This document shows positions 24,711 to 36,311 of a stretch of DNA of 58,654 bases, piece after piece. Numbering within the stretch: position 1 is the first letter of the stretch; the number at the start of each line of letters is the position of its first letter. The translations under genes were made by a program, and so were the position numbers. Origin of the DNA: Pseudomonadota bacterium (GTDB taxonomy: Bacteria; Pseudomonadota; Gammaproteobacteria; Burkholderiales; Burkholderiaceae); the NCBI GenBank assembly GCA_029777935.1, contig JAKORH010000028.1, positions 1-58,654 of the forward strand, in the 5' to 3' direction. The notes below the pieces were generated by a model, which searched no databases, was not told the origin of the DNA, and worked only from the letters and a program-made list of their open reading frames with translations.

Positions 24711-26173
24711 GCCGCGCCTCGGATCAGCCGGTCGACCACGCTGCCATCCGGATCGACCAGTTCCACCGCCAGCGGCATCCTGCCGAGCGCGTGCGTCGCG
24801 CACGACAGGCAGGGGTCGAAGGCGCGGATCGCGACCTCGATGTGGTTCAGCAGCCCCTCGGTCAGCTTGCGACCGTCCAGGTACCGCTTGGCCACCTGCC
24901 GGATCGCCTCGTTCATCGCCTGGTTGTTGTGCGTGGTGGAGACGATCAGGTTGGCGCGTACGACGAGGTCCTCGTCGTTGACGCGATAGTGGTGAATCAG
25001 CGTGCCGCGCGGCGCTTCGATCACGCCGACGCCGCGCTCGGCGCGCTCGCCCTTTGCCATCAGATCGGTGCCGATGAGGTCGTCGTCGTGCAGCAGTTCC
25101 TTGATGCACTCGGCGGCGAACAGCATCTCGATCATGCGCGCCCAGTGGTACGCGAGCGTGGCGTGCACCGGCTGGCTGCCGCCGAAATCGATGAACTCGC
25201 GCCGCGCCACGTCCGCGAACGGCGTGGCCATGTAATCGCAGTTCTGCACCCGCGCCAGCGGGCCGACCTTGTACCAGCCGCGCTCGGGGCCGAGCGCGCG
25301 CAGGTACGGAAACTTCATGTACGACCACGGCCGCGCTTCTTCGGTGATCGCGTCCCAGTAGCGGTGCGTGTCGAAGTGGTCGAACAGGATCGCGCCGTTC
25401 GCGTCGCGTGCGCGCAGCGCGCCGTCGTACAGATCCAGCGAACCATCGGCCGCGACCAGGCTCAGCATGTTCGAGCGGAACGCGCCGAAGCTGTTGTACA
25501 GGCTCGCGTTCGCCAGATGCAGCTTGCGCGCCAGCTCGACCGCGTCGCGCGACCACGCGATCACCTGGTAGATCTCCGCCTGCAGCGCGTCGCGCTCCGC
25601 GATCGTCAACGACTTGTTGACGCCGCCCGGCACGGCTCCCGTGCCGTGGATGCGCTTGCCGGCGGTGACGCGGATCACCTCCTGCCCGAACTTGCGCAAC
25701 AGCACGCCCTTCTTCGCGATGTCCGGGTACGCGGCAGCGACACCGACGATGTTGCGCTTCTCCACTTCCGATTCGAAGCCGAACAGCAGATCCGGCGCCG
25801 ACAGATGGAAGAAGTGCAGCGCGTGCGACTGCAGGATCTGGCCGTAGTGCATCAGCCGGCGGATCTTCTCCGCGGTCGGCGTCAGCTTCGCTCCGACCAC
25901 CGTGTCGAGCGCCTTCGATGCCGCCAGGTGATGGCTGACCGGGCAGATGCCGCACAGCCGCTGCACCATCACCGGCACTTCCCAGTACGGCCGGCCCTGG
26001 ATGAACTTCTCGAAGCCGCGGAACTCGACGATGTGCAGCCGCACCTGGTGCACATGGCCGTCGGCGTCGAGCAGCAGCGTGACCTTGCCGTGTCCTTCGA
26101 CGCGCGACACCGGATCGATCGCGACGCGCCGCAGGTTCTCCGGGTTGGCGGCGGTTTCGAGTTCAAAGGTCAT
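24704..26173 (-). CDS. hoxH: NAD-linked [NiFe] hydrogenase large subunit
   Basis: Catalytic subunit of 489 residues of a group 3d bidirectional hydrogenase. Nickel ligands are Cys74 and Cys77 ([11 protein letters not shown]) and Cys455 and Cys458 (DPCLSCATH). A 28-residue tail follows His461 and should be removed by the downstream protease. The N-terminal [12 protein letters not shown] is the conserved medial-cluster region. It lies after a 26-bp inverted repeat in the 111-base gap behind hoxY. It oxidises H2 or reduces protons in the cytoplasm. Confidence 0.96.
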   Translation of the reverse strand: MTFELETAANPENLRRVAIDPVSRVEGHGKVTLLLDADGHVHQVRLHIVEFRGFEKFIQGRPYWEVPVMVQRLCGICPVSHHLAASKALDTVVGAKLTPTAEKIRRLMHYGQILQSHALHFFHLSAPDLLFGFESEVEKRNIVGVAAAYPDIAKKGVLLRKFGQEVIRVTAGKRIHGTGAVPGGVNKSLTIAERDALQAEIYQVIAWSRDAVELARKLHLANASLYNSFGAFRSNMLSLVAADGSLDLYDGALRARDANGAILFDHFDTHRYWDAITEEARPWSYMKFPYLRALGPERGWYKVGPLARVQNCDYMATPFADVARREFIDFGGSQPVHATLAYHWARMIEMLFAAECIKELLHDDDLIGTDLMAKGERAERGVGVIEAPRGTLIHHYRVNDEDLVVRANLIVSTTHNNQAMNEAIRQVAKRYLDGRKLTEGLLNHIEVAIRAFDPCLSCATHALGRMPLAVELVDPDGSVVDRLIRGAAC

Positions 26174-26200
26174 GGGGTGTATCGATCAACGCGAGGTGCG

Positions 26201-26274
26201 CCGTCACCCCGGCGCAGGCCGGGGCCCAAGTTCCACCGCCGCAAATTAGGCCCCGGCCTGCGCCGGGGTGACGG
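26201..26274. repeat. perfect 26-bp inverted repeat between hoxY and hoxH
   Basis: Arms 26201-26226 and 26249-26274 are exact reverse complements around a 22-base loop. Each arm also contains its own small hairpin (CCCCGGC...GCCGGGG). The CCGTCACCCCGGCG motif belongs to a common dispersed proteobacterial repeat type. In the hox mRNA it would form a very stable stem just upstream of the hoxH ribosome-binding region. Confidence 0.9.
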
Positions 26275-26284
26275 CAGCTTCGAC

Positions 26285-26827
26285 TCAGTCATAGCGCAAC
26301 AACGCATGCCCGAGCTGCGGCGTGCGGCCTGACAGCAGGTCGTTGAGGAATTTCCAGATCGCGTCGGCAGACGGCGGGCAACCGGGCAGGAAGTAGTCGA
26401 TCTGCGCCACCTCGTGCAGCGGGTGCACCTTGTCGAGCGGCAGCGGCAGCTCGGGATCGTTCGGGATGCCGCCGCGGGCCAGCCCCGGCTCGGTCACGTA
26501 CACCTCCTGCAGGCACTGGCCGAGGTCGAGGTGGTTGCGCTGCGCCGGCAGTCCGCCGTTGATCGCGCAGGCGCCGATCGCGACCAGGATGCGGCAGTTC
26601 TTCCTGAACTCGCGCAGCACGTGCACGTTTTCCGCGTTGCAGATACCGCCCTCGATGAAGCCGATGTCGCACTTGCCGCAGTGCTTGATGTCGGTCAGCG
26701 GCGAGCGGTCGAATTCGACGCGCTCGATGAGCGCGAACAGCCGCTCGTCGATGTCGAGGAACGACATGTGGCAGCCGAAGCAGCCGGCGAGCGAAGTGGT
26801 GGCGACGCGGAACCTGCGCCCCATCAT
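26285..26827 (-). CDS. hoxY: NAD-linked hydrogenase small subunit
   Basis: Small subunit of 180 residues, without Tat signal and with only the proximal [4Fe-4S] cluster, typical of cytoplasmic group 3d enzymes. Likely ligands are Cys16 and Cys19 (GCFGCHMSF), Cys87 (AIGACAINGGLPAQRN) and Cys150 (LPGCPPSAD). Additional cysteines occur in HCGKCDIGFIEGGICN. ATG at 26827 overlaps the hoxU stop. Confidence 0.95.
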   Translation of the reverse strand: MMGRRFRVATTSLAGCFGCHMSFLDIDERLFALIERVEFDRSPLTDIKHCGKCDIGFIEGGICNAENVHVLREFRKNCRILVAIGACAINGGLPAQRNHLDLGQCLQEVYVTEPGLARGGIPNDPELPLPLDKVHPLHEVAQIDYFLPGCPPSADAIWKFLNDLLSGRTPQLGHALLRYD

Positions 26828-27570
26828 TCGGCCCCGTTCGGTTTGCGGTCGAGCGGCCGCGGCGCATCGGCGAGCGCCTGCGCGCTGATCGGCTGCGCAT
26901 CGAACCTGCGCCGGCCGATCGGCACTGCGAAGCCGATGCGCTTGCGCAGGATGACGCCGACCGGGCAGACGTCGATCGCCTTGTCGGTCACCGCGATGTT
27001 CGTGTCGGCCAGGCGCCCCGACTCGCTGTTGACGATCAGGTGCTTGGTGATGCCGCGCCCCGACAGCGCGAACATGCCCTTGCCGTCGACCTCGCTCGAG
27101 GCGCGCACGCACAGCTCGCACAGGATGCAGCGGTTGAACTCGAGCAGGATGTCGGGGTGCGACGCGTCGACGGGGCGGTCCGGATAGAAGTGGTCGAACT
27201 GCGCGCTCACCATGCCGAGGTCGTAGGCGATCGCCTGCAGCCGGCAGTTGCCGCTCTTCTCGCACGACGGGCAGAAGTGATTGCCTTCGACGAACAGCAT
27301 CTGCACCAGCACGCGCCGCCGCGCGTTGACTTCGTCGGTGTCGCTCTCGACGTGCATGCCTTCCTGCGGCTGCGTGGTGCATGAAGTGATCCAGCGCCCG
27401 TCGGCTTTCACCGTGCACAGCTTGCAGCTTCCGTGCGGCTTGAACTCGGGGTGGTAGCACAGGTGCGGCACGTAGCGGCCCGCCGCGAGCGCGGCCTGCA
27501 CGATCGTCTGCCCCGGCGCGAACGGGACTTCGTCGCTGTCGAGCAGGAAGGTCGCCGCGGCCGTGTTCAT
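26824..27570 (-). CDS. hoxU: hydrogenase diaphorase small subunit (NuoG-like)
   Basis: Iron-sulfur subunit of 248 residues corresponding to the N-terminal part of NuoG. [2Fe-2S] ligands are Cys38, 49, 52 and 64; the His-Cys3 [4Fe-4S] cluster is His98, Cys100, 103 and 109; a further [4Fe-4S] site has Cys148, 151, 154 and 202. It passes electrons from HoxYH to the HoxF flavin. Overlaps hoxF by 4 bases (ATGA) and hoxY by 4 bases. Confidence 0.95.
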   Translation of the reverse strand: MNTAAATFLLDSDEVPFAPGQTIVQAALAAGRYVPHLCYHPEFKPHGSCKLCTVKADGRWITSCTTQPQEGMHVESDTDEVNARRRVLVQMLFVEGNHFCPSCEKSGNCRLQAIAYDLGMVSAQFDHFYPDRPVDASHPDILLEFNRCILCELCVRASSEVDGKGMFALSGRGITKHLIVNSESGRLADTNIAVTDKAIDVCPVGVILRKRIGFAVPIGRRRFDAQPISAQALADAPRPLDRKPNGAE

Positions 27571-29432
27571 TCGAGATCCGTCAGGTGCGCGCCGGCGTCG
27601 TCGCGGCCGGTCATTGCGCGCGCGCGGGCCAGCGCGCCGTCGAGGTCGAACGCCGGCTCGTAATCCATCGACACCAGTCGCTGCTCGTACGCCGGGCGGA
27701 AGCGCTTCAGCGTGTCGAGGATCGGGTTGCACGCCGTGTGGCCCAGACCGCAATGGCTCGCCGCCTGCAGCACCGCGTTCAATTCGCCGATCTGGGCGAG
27801 GTCGCGCGGCGAGCCCTTGCCGGCGGCGAGCTTGTCCATCAGGTCGCGCAGCAGCGAGGTGCCGACGCGGCACGGCGTGCAGAAGCCGCAGCTCTCGTGG
27901 GCGAAGAAGTGCGCGAAGTTGCGCGCCACTTCGAACATGTCGCGCGACTCGTCGAACACCATCATCGCGCCCGCGGTCGGCAGATCCTCGAACGCCAGCC
28001 GGCGGCCGAACTCGCCGGCGTCGATGCAGGTGCCCGACGGGCCGCTGACCTGCACCGCCTGCGTCATCTCTGCGCCGCATTCGTCGAGGACCTGTCGCAC
28101 CGTGACACCGAACGGATACTCGTAGATGCCCGGCCGCGCGCAGTCGCCCGACACCGACAGGATCTTGGTGCCGGTCGAGCGTGGCGTGCCGAAGCGCCTG
28201 TACCAGTCGCCGCCGTTGGCCGCGATCAGCGCCGCCGCGCAGAGGGTCTCGACGTTGTTGACGATCGTCGGGAACTTCAGGAAGCCGCTCGTGACCGGGT
28301 ACGGCGGCCGGTTGCGCGGGATGCCGCGCTTGCCTTCGAGCGATTCGATCAGCGCCGACTCCTCGCCGCACACGTACGCACCCGCGCCGAGGTGAATCTC
28401 GAGGTCGAACTCGAAATCGGGCTTGCCGCAGATGCCGCTGCCCAGCACGCCCTGCGCGCGCCGGCGCGCCAGCACTTCGTTCAACGGCGCCAGCAGATGG
28501 CGGTATTCGCCGCGCAGATAGATGAAACCCCTGGTCGCACCGACCACGTACGCGGCGACCGTCATGCCTTCGATCACGAGATCGGCATGGCGCGCCAGCA
28601 ATACGCGGTCCTTGAACGTGCCGGGCTCGCCCTCGTCGGCGTTGCACACGATGTACCGCTGCGACGCACGCGCGTCGCGGCACGCCTCCCACTTCAATCC
28701 GACCGTGAAGCCGGCGCCGCCGCGGCCGCGCAGCCTGGAGCGCTTGATCTCCTCGAGCGTCTCGACCGGTCCCTGCGCGGACACTTCGAGGCTTTCGCGC
28801 CACGAGCGCTGGCTCAACGCAGCCTCGGGGGCGCGCGCGCCGCGCGCGATCGCCGCGCGGATCGCCTCGCCCGGTGCCAGCGTGCTCGACAGGATCAGGT
28901 CGCGGCGGCGCACGTTGTCCTCGATCGCAAACAGCTCCGCCGGCCAGTCGTCGAGCGGCACCTGCTCGCGGATAAGCTGCGCGATGCGGTCGATGCGCTC
29001 GGTCGTCAGCCGCGCGATCGCACGGCCGTTGACGAGCAGCCCCGGCGCCTGGTCGCCCATGCCGGTGCACGAGGTCGTGTCGACCGACACCAGGTGGTCC
29101 TCCGACACCTTGCCGCGCTCGACCCACAACTGCGTGCACAGCCGCTCGAGCAGCGGCACGCTGCCCGCCATGCGGTCGATGATGTTGTCGGAGAAGCGGA
29201 CGCGGTAGCGCCCCGCCCGCTTCAAGTGCAGGAAGCTGTAGAAGCCGGCCACGCCCTCGACGCGCGCGCGCGGCAACTTCACGCGCTGCGCGATGCGTGT
29301 GATCGCCTCGGGCGGAATCCAGCCTTCCGGTTCCTGCGCCTCGCGCAGGATCTGCACGAGGTTAGTGCGCGCGGCACCGTAGCGATCGACGATCGCATCG
29401 ACACGCTCGAGGGCATTGGAGACTGCGGCCAT
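27567..29432 (-). CDS. hoxF: hydrogenase diaphorase large subunit (NuoE/NuoF fusion)
   Basis: NAD- and FMN-binding subunit of about 621 residues. The N-terminal NuoE-like domain (1-170) retains one Cys (TTSCTGMGDQAP) of the four NuoE ligands, so its [2Fe-2S] cluster is probably missing, as partly in Ralstonia HoxF. The NuoF-like domain has LRGRGGAGFTVGLKW (NAD), ADEGEPGTFKDR (FMN), GAGAYVCGEESALIES and the [4Fe-4S] motif SCGFCTPCRVG with a distal Cys in GHTACNPI. ATG at 29432 is used. First gene of hoxFUYHW, 80 bases downstream of the CsoR-like repressor gene on the same strand. Confidence 0.95.
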   Translation of the reverse strand: MAAVSNALERVDAIVDRYGAARTNLVQILREAQEPEGWIPPEAITRIAQRVKLPRARVEGVAGFYSFLHLKRAGRYRVRFSDNIIDRMAGSVPLLERLCTQLWVERGKVSEDHLVSVDTTSCTGMGDQAPGLLVNGRAIARLTTERIDRIAQLIREQVPLDDWPAELFAIEDNVRRRDLILSSTLAPGEAIRAAIARGARAPEAALSQRSWRESLEVSAQGPVETLEEIKRSRLRGRGGAGFTVGLKWEACRDARASQRYIVCNADEGEPGTFKDRVLLARHADLVIEGMTVAAYVVGATRGFIYLRGEYRHLLAPLNEVLARRRAQGVLGSGICGKPDFEFDLEIHLGAGAYVCGEESALIESLEGKRGIPRNRPPYPVTSGFLKFPTIVNNVETLCAAALIAANGGDWYRRFGTPRSTGTKILSVSGDCARPGIYEYPFGVTVRQVLDECGAEMTQAVQVSGPSGTCIDAGEFGRRLAFEDLPTAGAMMVFDESRDMFEVARNFAHFFAHESCGFCTPCRVGTSLLRDLMDKLAAGKGSPRDLAQIGELNAVLQAASHCGLGHTACNPILDTLKRFRPAYEQRLVSMDYEPAFDLDGALARARAMTGRDDAGAHLTDLE

Positions 29433-29512
29433 GCAGCCCAATACTCGCGCGGCAGCCTTGGTCGCGAATGACCGAGATCAACCAGGCGGCCGCCGCGCGC
29501 CGAGGTGTTGCT

Positions 29513-29791
29513 CTATCCCAGCTTCGCCAGCACGCGCGCCAGCCTTTCGATCCGCGCTTCCTGCTTCTCGCGCTGGTTGGCAGAGAACTGCGGGTGCTTG
29601 ATCGCGCAGGCCATCAGTTCGTAGAACGCGCGGTCGAGCGCCTTGCGCGCGGCGGTGAGCTGCTGCGCGATCTCCTCGCAGTCGGCGTTGTCCTCGACCA
29701 TGCCCTGCACGCCGCGGATCTGGCCTTCGACCCGCTTCAGGCGCAGCACGAGATCGCGGCGCGACTCGTCGGCGTTCTTCAGTTCGGTCAT
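29513..29791 (-). CDS. CsoR/CstR/FrmR-family transcriptional repressor (DUF156)
   Basis: Small all-helical repressor of 92 residues. LVLRLKRVEGQIRGVQGMVE is the DNA-contacting helix of the CsoR family. Cys38 is the conserved first thiol (NADCEEIAQQLTAARKAL). By hand alignment, the copper sensor has His at +25 and Cys at +29, and the persulfide sensor CstR has Cys at +29. Here there is Cys62 at +24 and His66 at +28. The ligand set is thus atypical. The gene closes an operon containing sulfide:quinone oxidoreductase and a DUF2892 protein, so a role in sensing sulfide or persulfide is likely. Two G-tract operators upstream fit this family. Confidence 0.88.
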   Translation of the reverse strand: MTELKNADESRRDLVLRLKRVEGQIRGVQGMVEDNADCEEIAQQLTAARKALDRAFYELMACAIKHPQFSANQREKQEARIERLARVLAKLG

Positions 29792-29798
29792 GGTCGTA

Positions 29799-30020
29799 TC
29801 ACGTGCAGGCGACGCGCGACTCGGGCACGCCCAGCTTCTTCAGCATCCAGCCCAGCGGACATGCATTGGTGAATCCGTACTGGAACAGGTTGAAGCCGAC
29901 GAAGGCGGTGAACGCCAGCCACCATCTGGATACGAAGATCGGGCTGCCTTCGATGCCGAGAGCGAGCGACAGCAGGATGAAGCTGCCGGCGAAGATGCGG
30001 ATCAGTCGTTCGACCGTCAT
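29799..30020 (-). CDS. DUF2892 (YgaP-like) membrane protein
   Basis: Protein of 73 residues with two hydrophobic helices (LIRIFAGSFILLSLALGI and WWLAFTAFVGFNLFQYGF) and the conserved NACPLGWMLKKLG tail. It matches the membrane domain that is often fused to or encoded beside rhodaneses, as in YgaP and Cst systems. Here it stands alone between the RND pump (3 bases) and the repressor (7 bases). No rhodanese domain is encoded in this operon. Confidence 0.88.
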   Translation of the reverse strand: MTVERLIRIFAGSFILLSLALGIEGSPIFVSRWWLAFTAFVGFNLFQYGFTNACPLGWMLKKLGVPESRVACT

Positions 30021-30023
30021 GGG

Positions 30024-33325
<3,302 letters not shown>

Positions 33326-33329
<4 letters not shown>

Positions 33330-34420
33330 CGCGCGGCCAGCAGCGGATTCAGTTGCACTCGCTCGCCGGCTGCCAGCCCCGCCAGCACCTCGAGCGCACC
33401 GCCGTCGACCGGATCGCCGACGCGGACCTGCCGCAGTTGCGGCTTGCCGTCGGCGGCGAGCACGCTGACGAGCGTCAGCTCGCCTCTGCGGATCAGCGCC
33501 TCGGCCGGCATCACGAGCTTCATCGCACTGCCGACCGGCAGCAGGATCTTGGCCGCGGTGCCTGGCACCACGCCGACGGGCAACTGCGCGGGCAGATCGG
33601 CGCGCACCTGCGTGGACAGCAGGCGCGGATCGGCCGCCGGCAGCACCGTGAGCTTGGCGGCGGCGACGGTGTGGCCGAGCGTCGGCAACTGCACGGTCGC
33701 GCGATCGGCGCGCGCCACGCGCGCCATCACGAACTGCGGCACCGCGCCCACCGCGCGCAACGCGGCCGGATCGAACACGTCGAGCATCGGCTTGCCGGGC
33801 GCGGCCAGCTCGCCCAGTTCCATCAACCGGCGCGAAACCACGCCGTCGATCGGCGAGCGCACCTCGGCGAAGCTGCGCGCAGTCAGCGCCTGGCTCGAGC
33901 CGGCGCGCGCCGCCTCGAGCGCCGCTTGCGCGGTCTTCAGATCGGCGTCGGCCTTGTCGAGCGCGGCCTGGCTGACGAAGTTGTTCTTGACCAGGCTCGC
34001 GGTGCGGTCGTAGTTCAGCTTCGCCTGCGCCAGCGCCGCCTCGGCCTGCGCGACGCTGGCGCGCGCGGCGCCGACCTGCGCGTCGGTCTCGCGCGTGTCG
34101 ATGCGCGCCAGCAGTTGGCCGCGCTTGACGCGGTCGCCGGCATCGACGAAGAACTGCGTGACGGTGCCGGCGATCTGCGCCGACACTGTCGCCTGCCGCA
34201 CGGCCTCGATCACTGCGTCGGCGGCATACACGTCGGCGACCGTGCGCAACTGCACCTCGGCAGTGGCTGGCGTCGCAGCGGTGACAGGCGTCGCGGCGGG
34301 GGCCAGCGCGTCGTTCCGCGCCGGCGCGCCCTTGTTCTGCGCATACAGCACGCCGCCCGCCGCGAGTGCGATTGCACCCGCGGCGGCGGCGATCAGGGTC
34401 CTGCGTTGCATGGTGGGCAT
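33326..34420 (-). CDS. RND periplasmic adaptor (membrane-fusion protein)
   Basis: HlyD/AcrA-type adaptor of about 364 residues. An N-terminal membrane anchor (RTLIAAAAGAIALAAGGVL) is followed by lipoyl half-motifs (AQIAGTVTQFFVDAGDRVKRG and RSPIDGVVSRRLMELGE, in order), an alpha-hairpin rich in Ala (about 110-175) and beta-barrel domains. It links the RND pump to an outer-membrane channel encoded elsewhere. ATG at 34420 is used; 34411 is also possible. A CsoR-type operator ends 34 bases upstream. Confidence 0.92.
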
Positions 34421-34453
34421 CCGGCGGGCGAGAGGTTTCTTCGAGGCCGAATG

Positions 34454-34469
34454 ATACCCTGGGGGGTAT
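34454..34469. promoter_or_regulatory. CsoR/CstR-type operator upstream of the RND genes
   Basis: ATACCCTGGGGGGTAT, a 16-base site with ATAC/GTAT ends and a central G/C tract, the hallmark of CsoR-family operators. It lies between the DUF302 gene and the adaptor gene, where an internal promoter would be expected. A similar site is present in front of sqr at 36283-36298. Confidence 0.65.
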
Positions 34470-34534
34470 ACACGAGGCGCGCCGGTGACGCCCTCTGTGA
34501 TGCGCCTCACGTATCGGGCGCCGGCGCGATTCGA

Positions 34535-34933
34535 TTACAGCGCCGCCATCACCCGCTGCAGCCGTGCCTTGACCTCGGCTGCCACCGGCGCGACCTCGGC
34601 GCGGTCGACGAGCTTCAGCACCGCTTCCGGGTCCATGAACTCGACCAGCACCTGACCCTTGTCGTTCTGCCGCACCACCACGTTGCACGGAAGCAGCAGG
34701 CCGATCTGCGGCTCGGCCGTCAGCGCCTGGTGCGCGAACGGCGGATTGCAGGCGCCGAGGATCCGGTACGGCAGCCCGTCGATACCGAGCTTCTTCTTCA
34801 GCGTCGCCTGCACGTCGATCTCGGTCAGGATGCCGAAGCCTTCCTTCGCCAGTTCCTGCGTGACCTTCTGGATCGCCGCGTCGAAGCCAAGCGCGACCGT
34901 CTTGCCGAAGCCGTATTTCACTTGAGTTGCCAT
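34535..34933 (-). CDS. DUF302 family protein
   Basis: Cytoplasmic protein of 132 residues with the DUF302 fold. Typical motifs are LAKEGFGILTEIDVQATLKKK, YRILGACNPPFAHQAL and GLLLPCNVVV, with two cysteines. The family has no defined reaction and often occurs with sulfur oxidation and heavy-metal genes. It starts 3 bases after sqr ends and is separated from the pump genes by 114 bases that carry an operator. Confidence 0.9.
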   Translation of the reverse strand: MATQVKYGFGKTVALGFDAAIQKVTQELAKEGFGILTEIDVQATLKKKLGIDGLPYRILGACNPPFAHQALTAEPQIGLLLPCNVVVRQNDKGQVLVEFMDPEAVLKLVDRAEVAPVAAEVKARLQRVMAAL

Positions 34934-34936
34934 GTC

Positions 34937-36214
34937 CTACACCTTTTCCTTCAGTTTGGTGATGCCGAGCGCACCCATCACGAACTTCTCGTAGTAGGGC
35001 TCCGAAGTGCCCCGCTTGAGTTTCCGGATGAAGTACTTCTCGAACGCGATCTTCGCGAGGTGCACCCACTTGCCCTCGCTGAACCAGTTGACGTTGCGCG
35101 GCGGGATCTGCGGCAGCGCCACGAACGCGATGCCGGTGTCGCCCATGTCGGCCAGGCACACCGCGTTCCACGTCGCCTTGTGCGACGGCTCCTTGCCGTC
35201 CATCTGCTCGCGGATGTTGTGCGCGGCCGCGGTGACCATCGACTCGATCATGAAGCCGGTCTTGGGCGCCCCCGTCGGCACCGGTGTGGCTTCCACCGGC
35301 GGGATCGCCACGGCGACGCCGACGCCGTAGATGTTCTTGTGAGTCGGGTTGCGCTGGTGTTCGTCGATCAGGATGAAGCCGCGCGGATTGGTCAGTCCCT
35401 CGACGCCGAACACCGCATCGACACCCTTGAAGGCCGGCAGCATCATCGAGTAGGCGAACGGCAGCACGTGTTCGCGCTTGACCTTGCCTTCGTCGTCGTG
35501 CTCGGTCACGTACATCTTGCCCGGTTCGACCTTGGTGACCTTGGCGTTGCAGATCCACTTGATGTGCTTTTCGCGCAGCGCGGATTCGAGCATCGACTTC
35601 GAGTCGCCGACGCCGCCCAGCCCCAGGTGGCCGATGTACGGCTCGCTCGTCACGAACGTCATCGGCACCTTGTCGCGGATCTTCCGGCGCCGCAGGTCCG
35701 TTTCCATGATGAACGCGAACTCGTAGGCGGGCCCGAAACACGAGGCGCCCTGCACCGCGCCGACCACGATCGGCCCCGGCGCCTTGACGAATGCGTCCCA
35801 TGCCGAGGCGCCTTTCTCCGCGTGGTCGACCGTGCAGATCGACTGCGTGTGCCCGTTCGGCCCCAGCCCTTCGATCTCGTCGAACGCGAGCTTCGGGCCC
35901 GTTGCGATCACGAGGTAGTCGTACGCGAGGCTCGCGCCGTCGTTCAGTTCGACGCGGTTCTCCTTCGGATGCACGCGCTTGACGCCGCGGCCGTCGTAGG
36001 CGATGTCCTTTTTCGCCAGGTACTGTGCGACCTCGAACTCGATGTCACTGCGCTTGCGCCAGTGCACCGCGACCCATGGATTCGACGGCACGAAGCTGTA
36101 ACGGTCGCCATAGCCGACGACCGTGACGCGATCTTCCGCACGCAGCAGTTCCTTCACTTCGTACGCCATCGGCAGGCCGCCAAGGCCCGCGCCCATTACC
36201 ACCACGTGTGCCAT
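34937..36214 (-). CDS. sqr: sulfide:quinone oxidoreductase
   Basis: Membrane-associated flavoprotein of 425 residues that oxidises sulfide to polysulfide and reduces quinone. The FAD-binding GAGLGGLPMAYEV is at the N-terminus. All three redox cysteines are visible at Cys127 (SICTVDHAEK), Cys159 (QGASCFGPAYEF) and Cys353 (NAVCLADMGDTG), close to positions 128, 160 and 356 of the Acidithiobacillus enzyme. The C-terminal amphipathic segment (KIAFEKYFIRKLKRG) would anchor it. ATG at 36214 follows AGGTGGAG. First gene of the sulfide operon, with an operator-like site 69 bases upstream. Confidence 0.94.
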   Translation of the reverse strand: MAHVVVMGAGLGGLPMAYEVKELLRAEDRVTVVGYGDRYSFVPSNPWVAVHWRKRSDIEFEVAQYLAKKDIAYDGRGVKRVHPKENRVELNDGASLAYDYLVIATGPKLAFDEIEGLGPNGHTQSICTVDHAEKGASAWDAFVKAPGPIVVGAVQGASCFGPAYEFAFIMETDLRRRKIRDKVPMTFVTSEPYIGHLGLGGVGDSKSMLESALREKHIKWICNAKVTKVEPGKMYVTEHDDEGKVKREHVLPFAYSMMLPAFKGVDAVFGVEGLTNPRGFILIDEHQRNPTHKNIYGVGVAVAIPPVEATPVPTGAPKTGFMIESMVTAAAHNIREQMDGKEPSHKATWNAVCLADMGDTGIAFVALPQIPPRNVNWFSEGKWVHLAKIAFEKYFIRKLKRGTSEPYYEKFVMGALGITKLKEKV

Positions 36215-36282
36215 GAATTCTCCACCTGGATTCCGCGGGGCGTGCACCTGCTTCGCACCGCGACCGGATCAAGCTACAGCGG

Positions 36283-36298
36283 ATACGGGGCGGGGTAT
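36283..36298. promoter_or_regulatory. CsoR/CstR-type operator upstream of sqr
   Basis: ATACGGGGCGGGGTAT shares ATAC-N8-GTAT ends, length, orientation and G-rich core with the site at 34454-34469. It sits in the only candidate promoter region of the operon. Binding by the CsoR-like protein encoded at 29513-29791 is inferred. Confidence 0.6.
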
Positions 36299-36311
36299 GT
36301 GACCGGGGTCA

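Noticed and set aside
29513..29791. Calling the CsoR-like protein a copper sensor
   Set aside because: The Cys-His-Cys copper ligand register is not present and the operon is sulfide-related.
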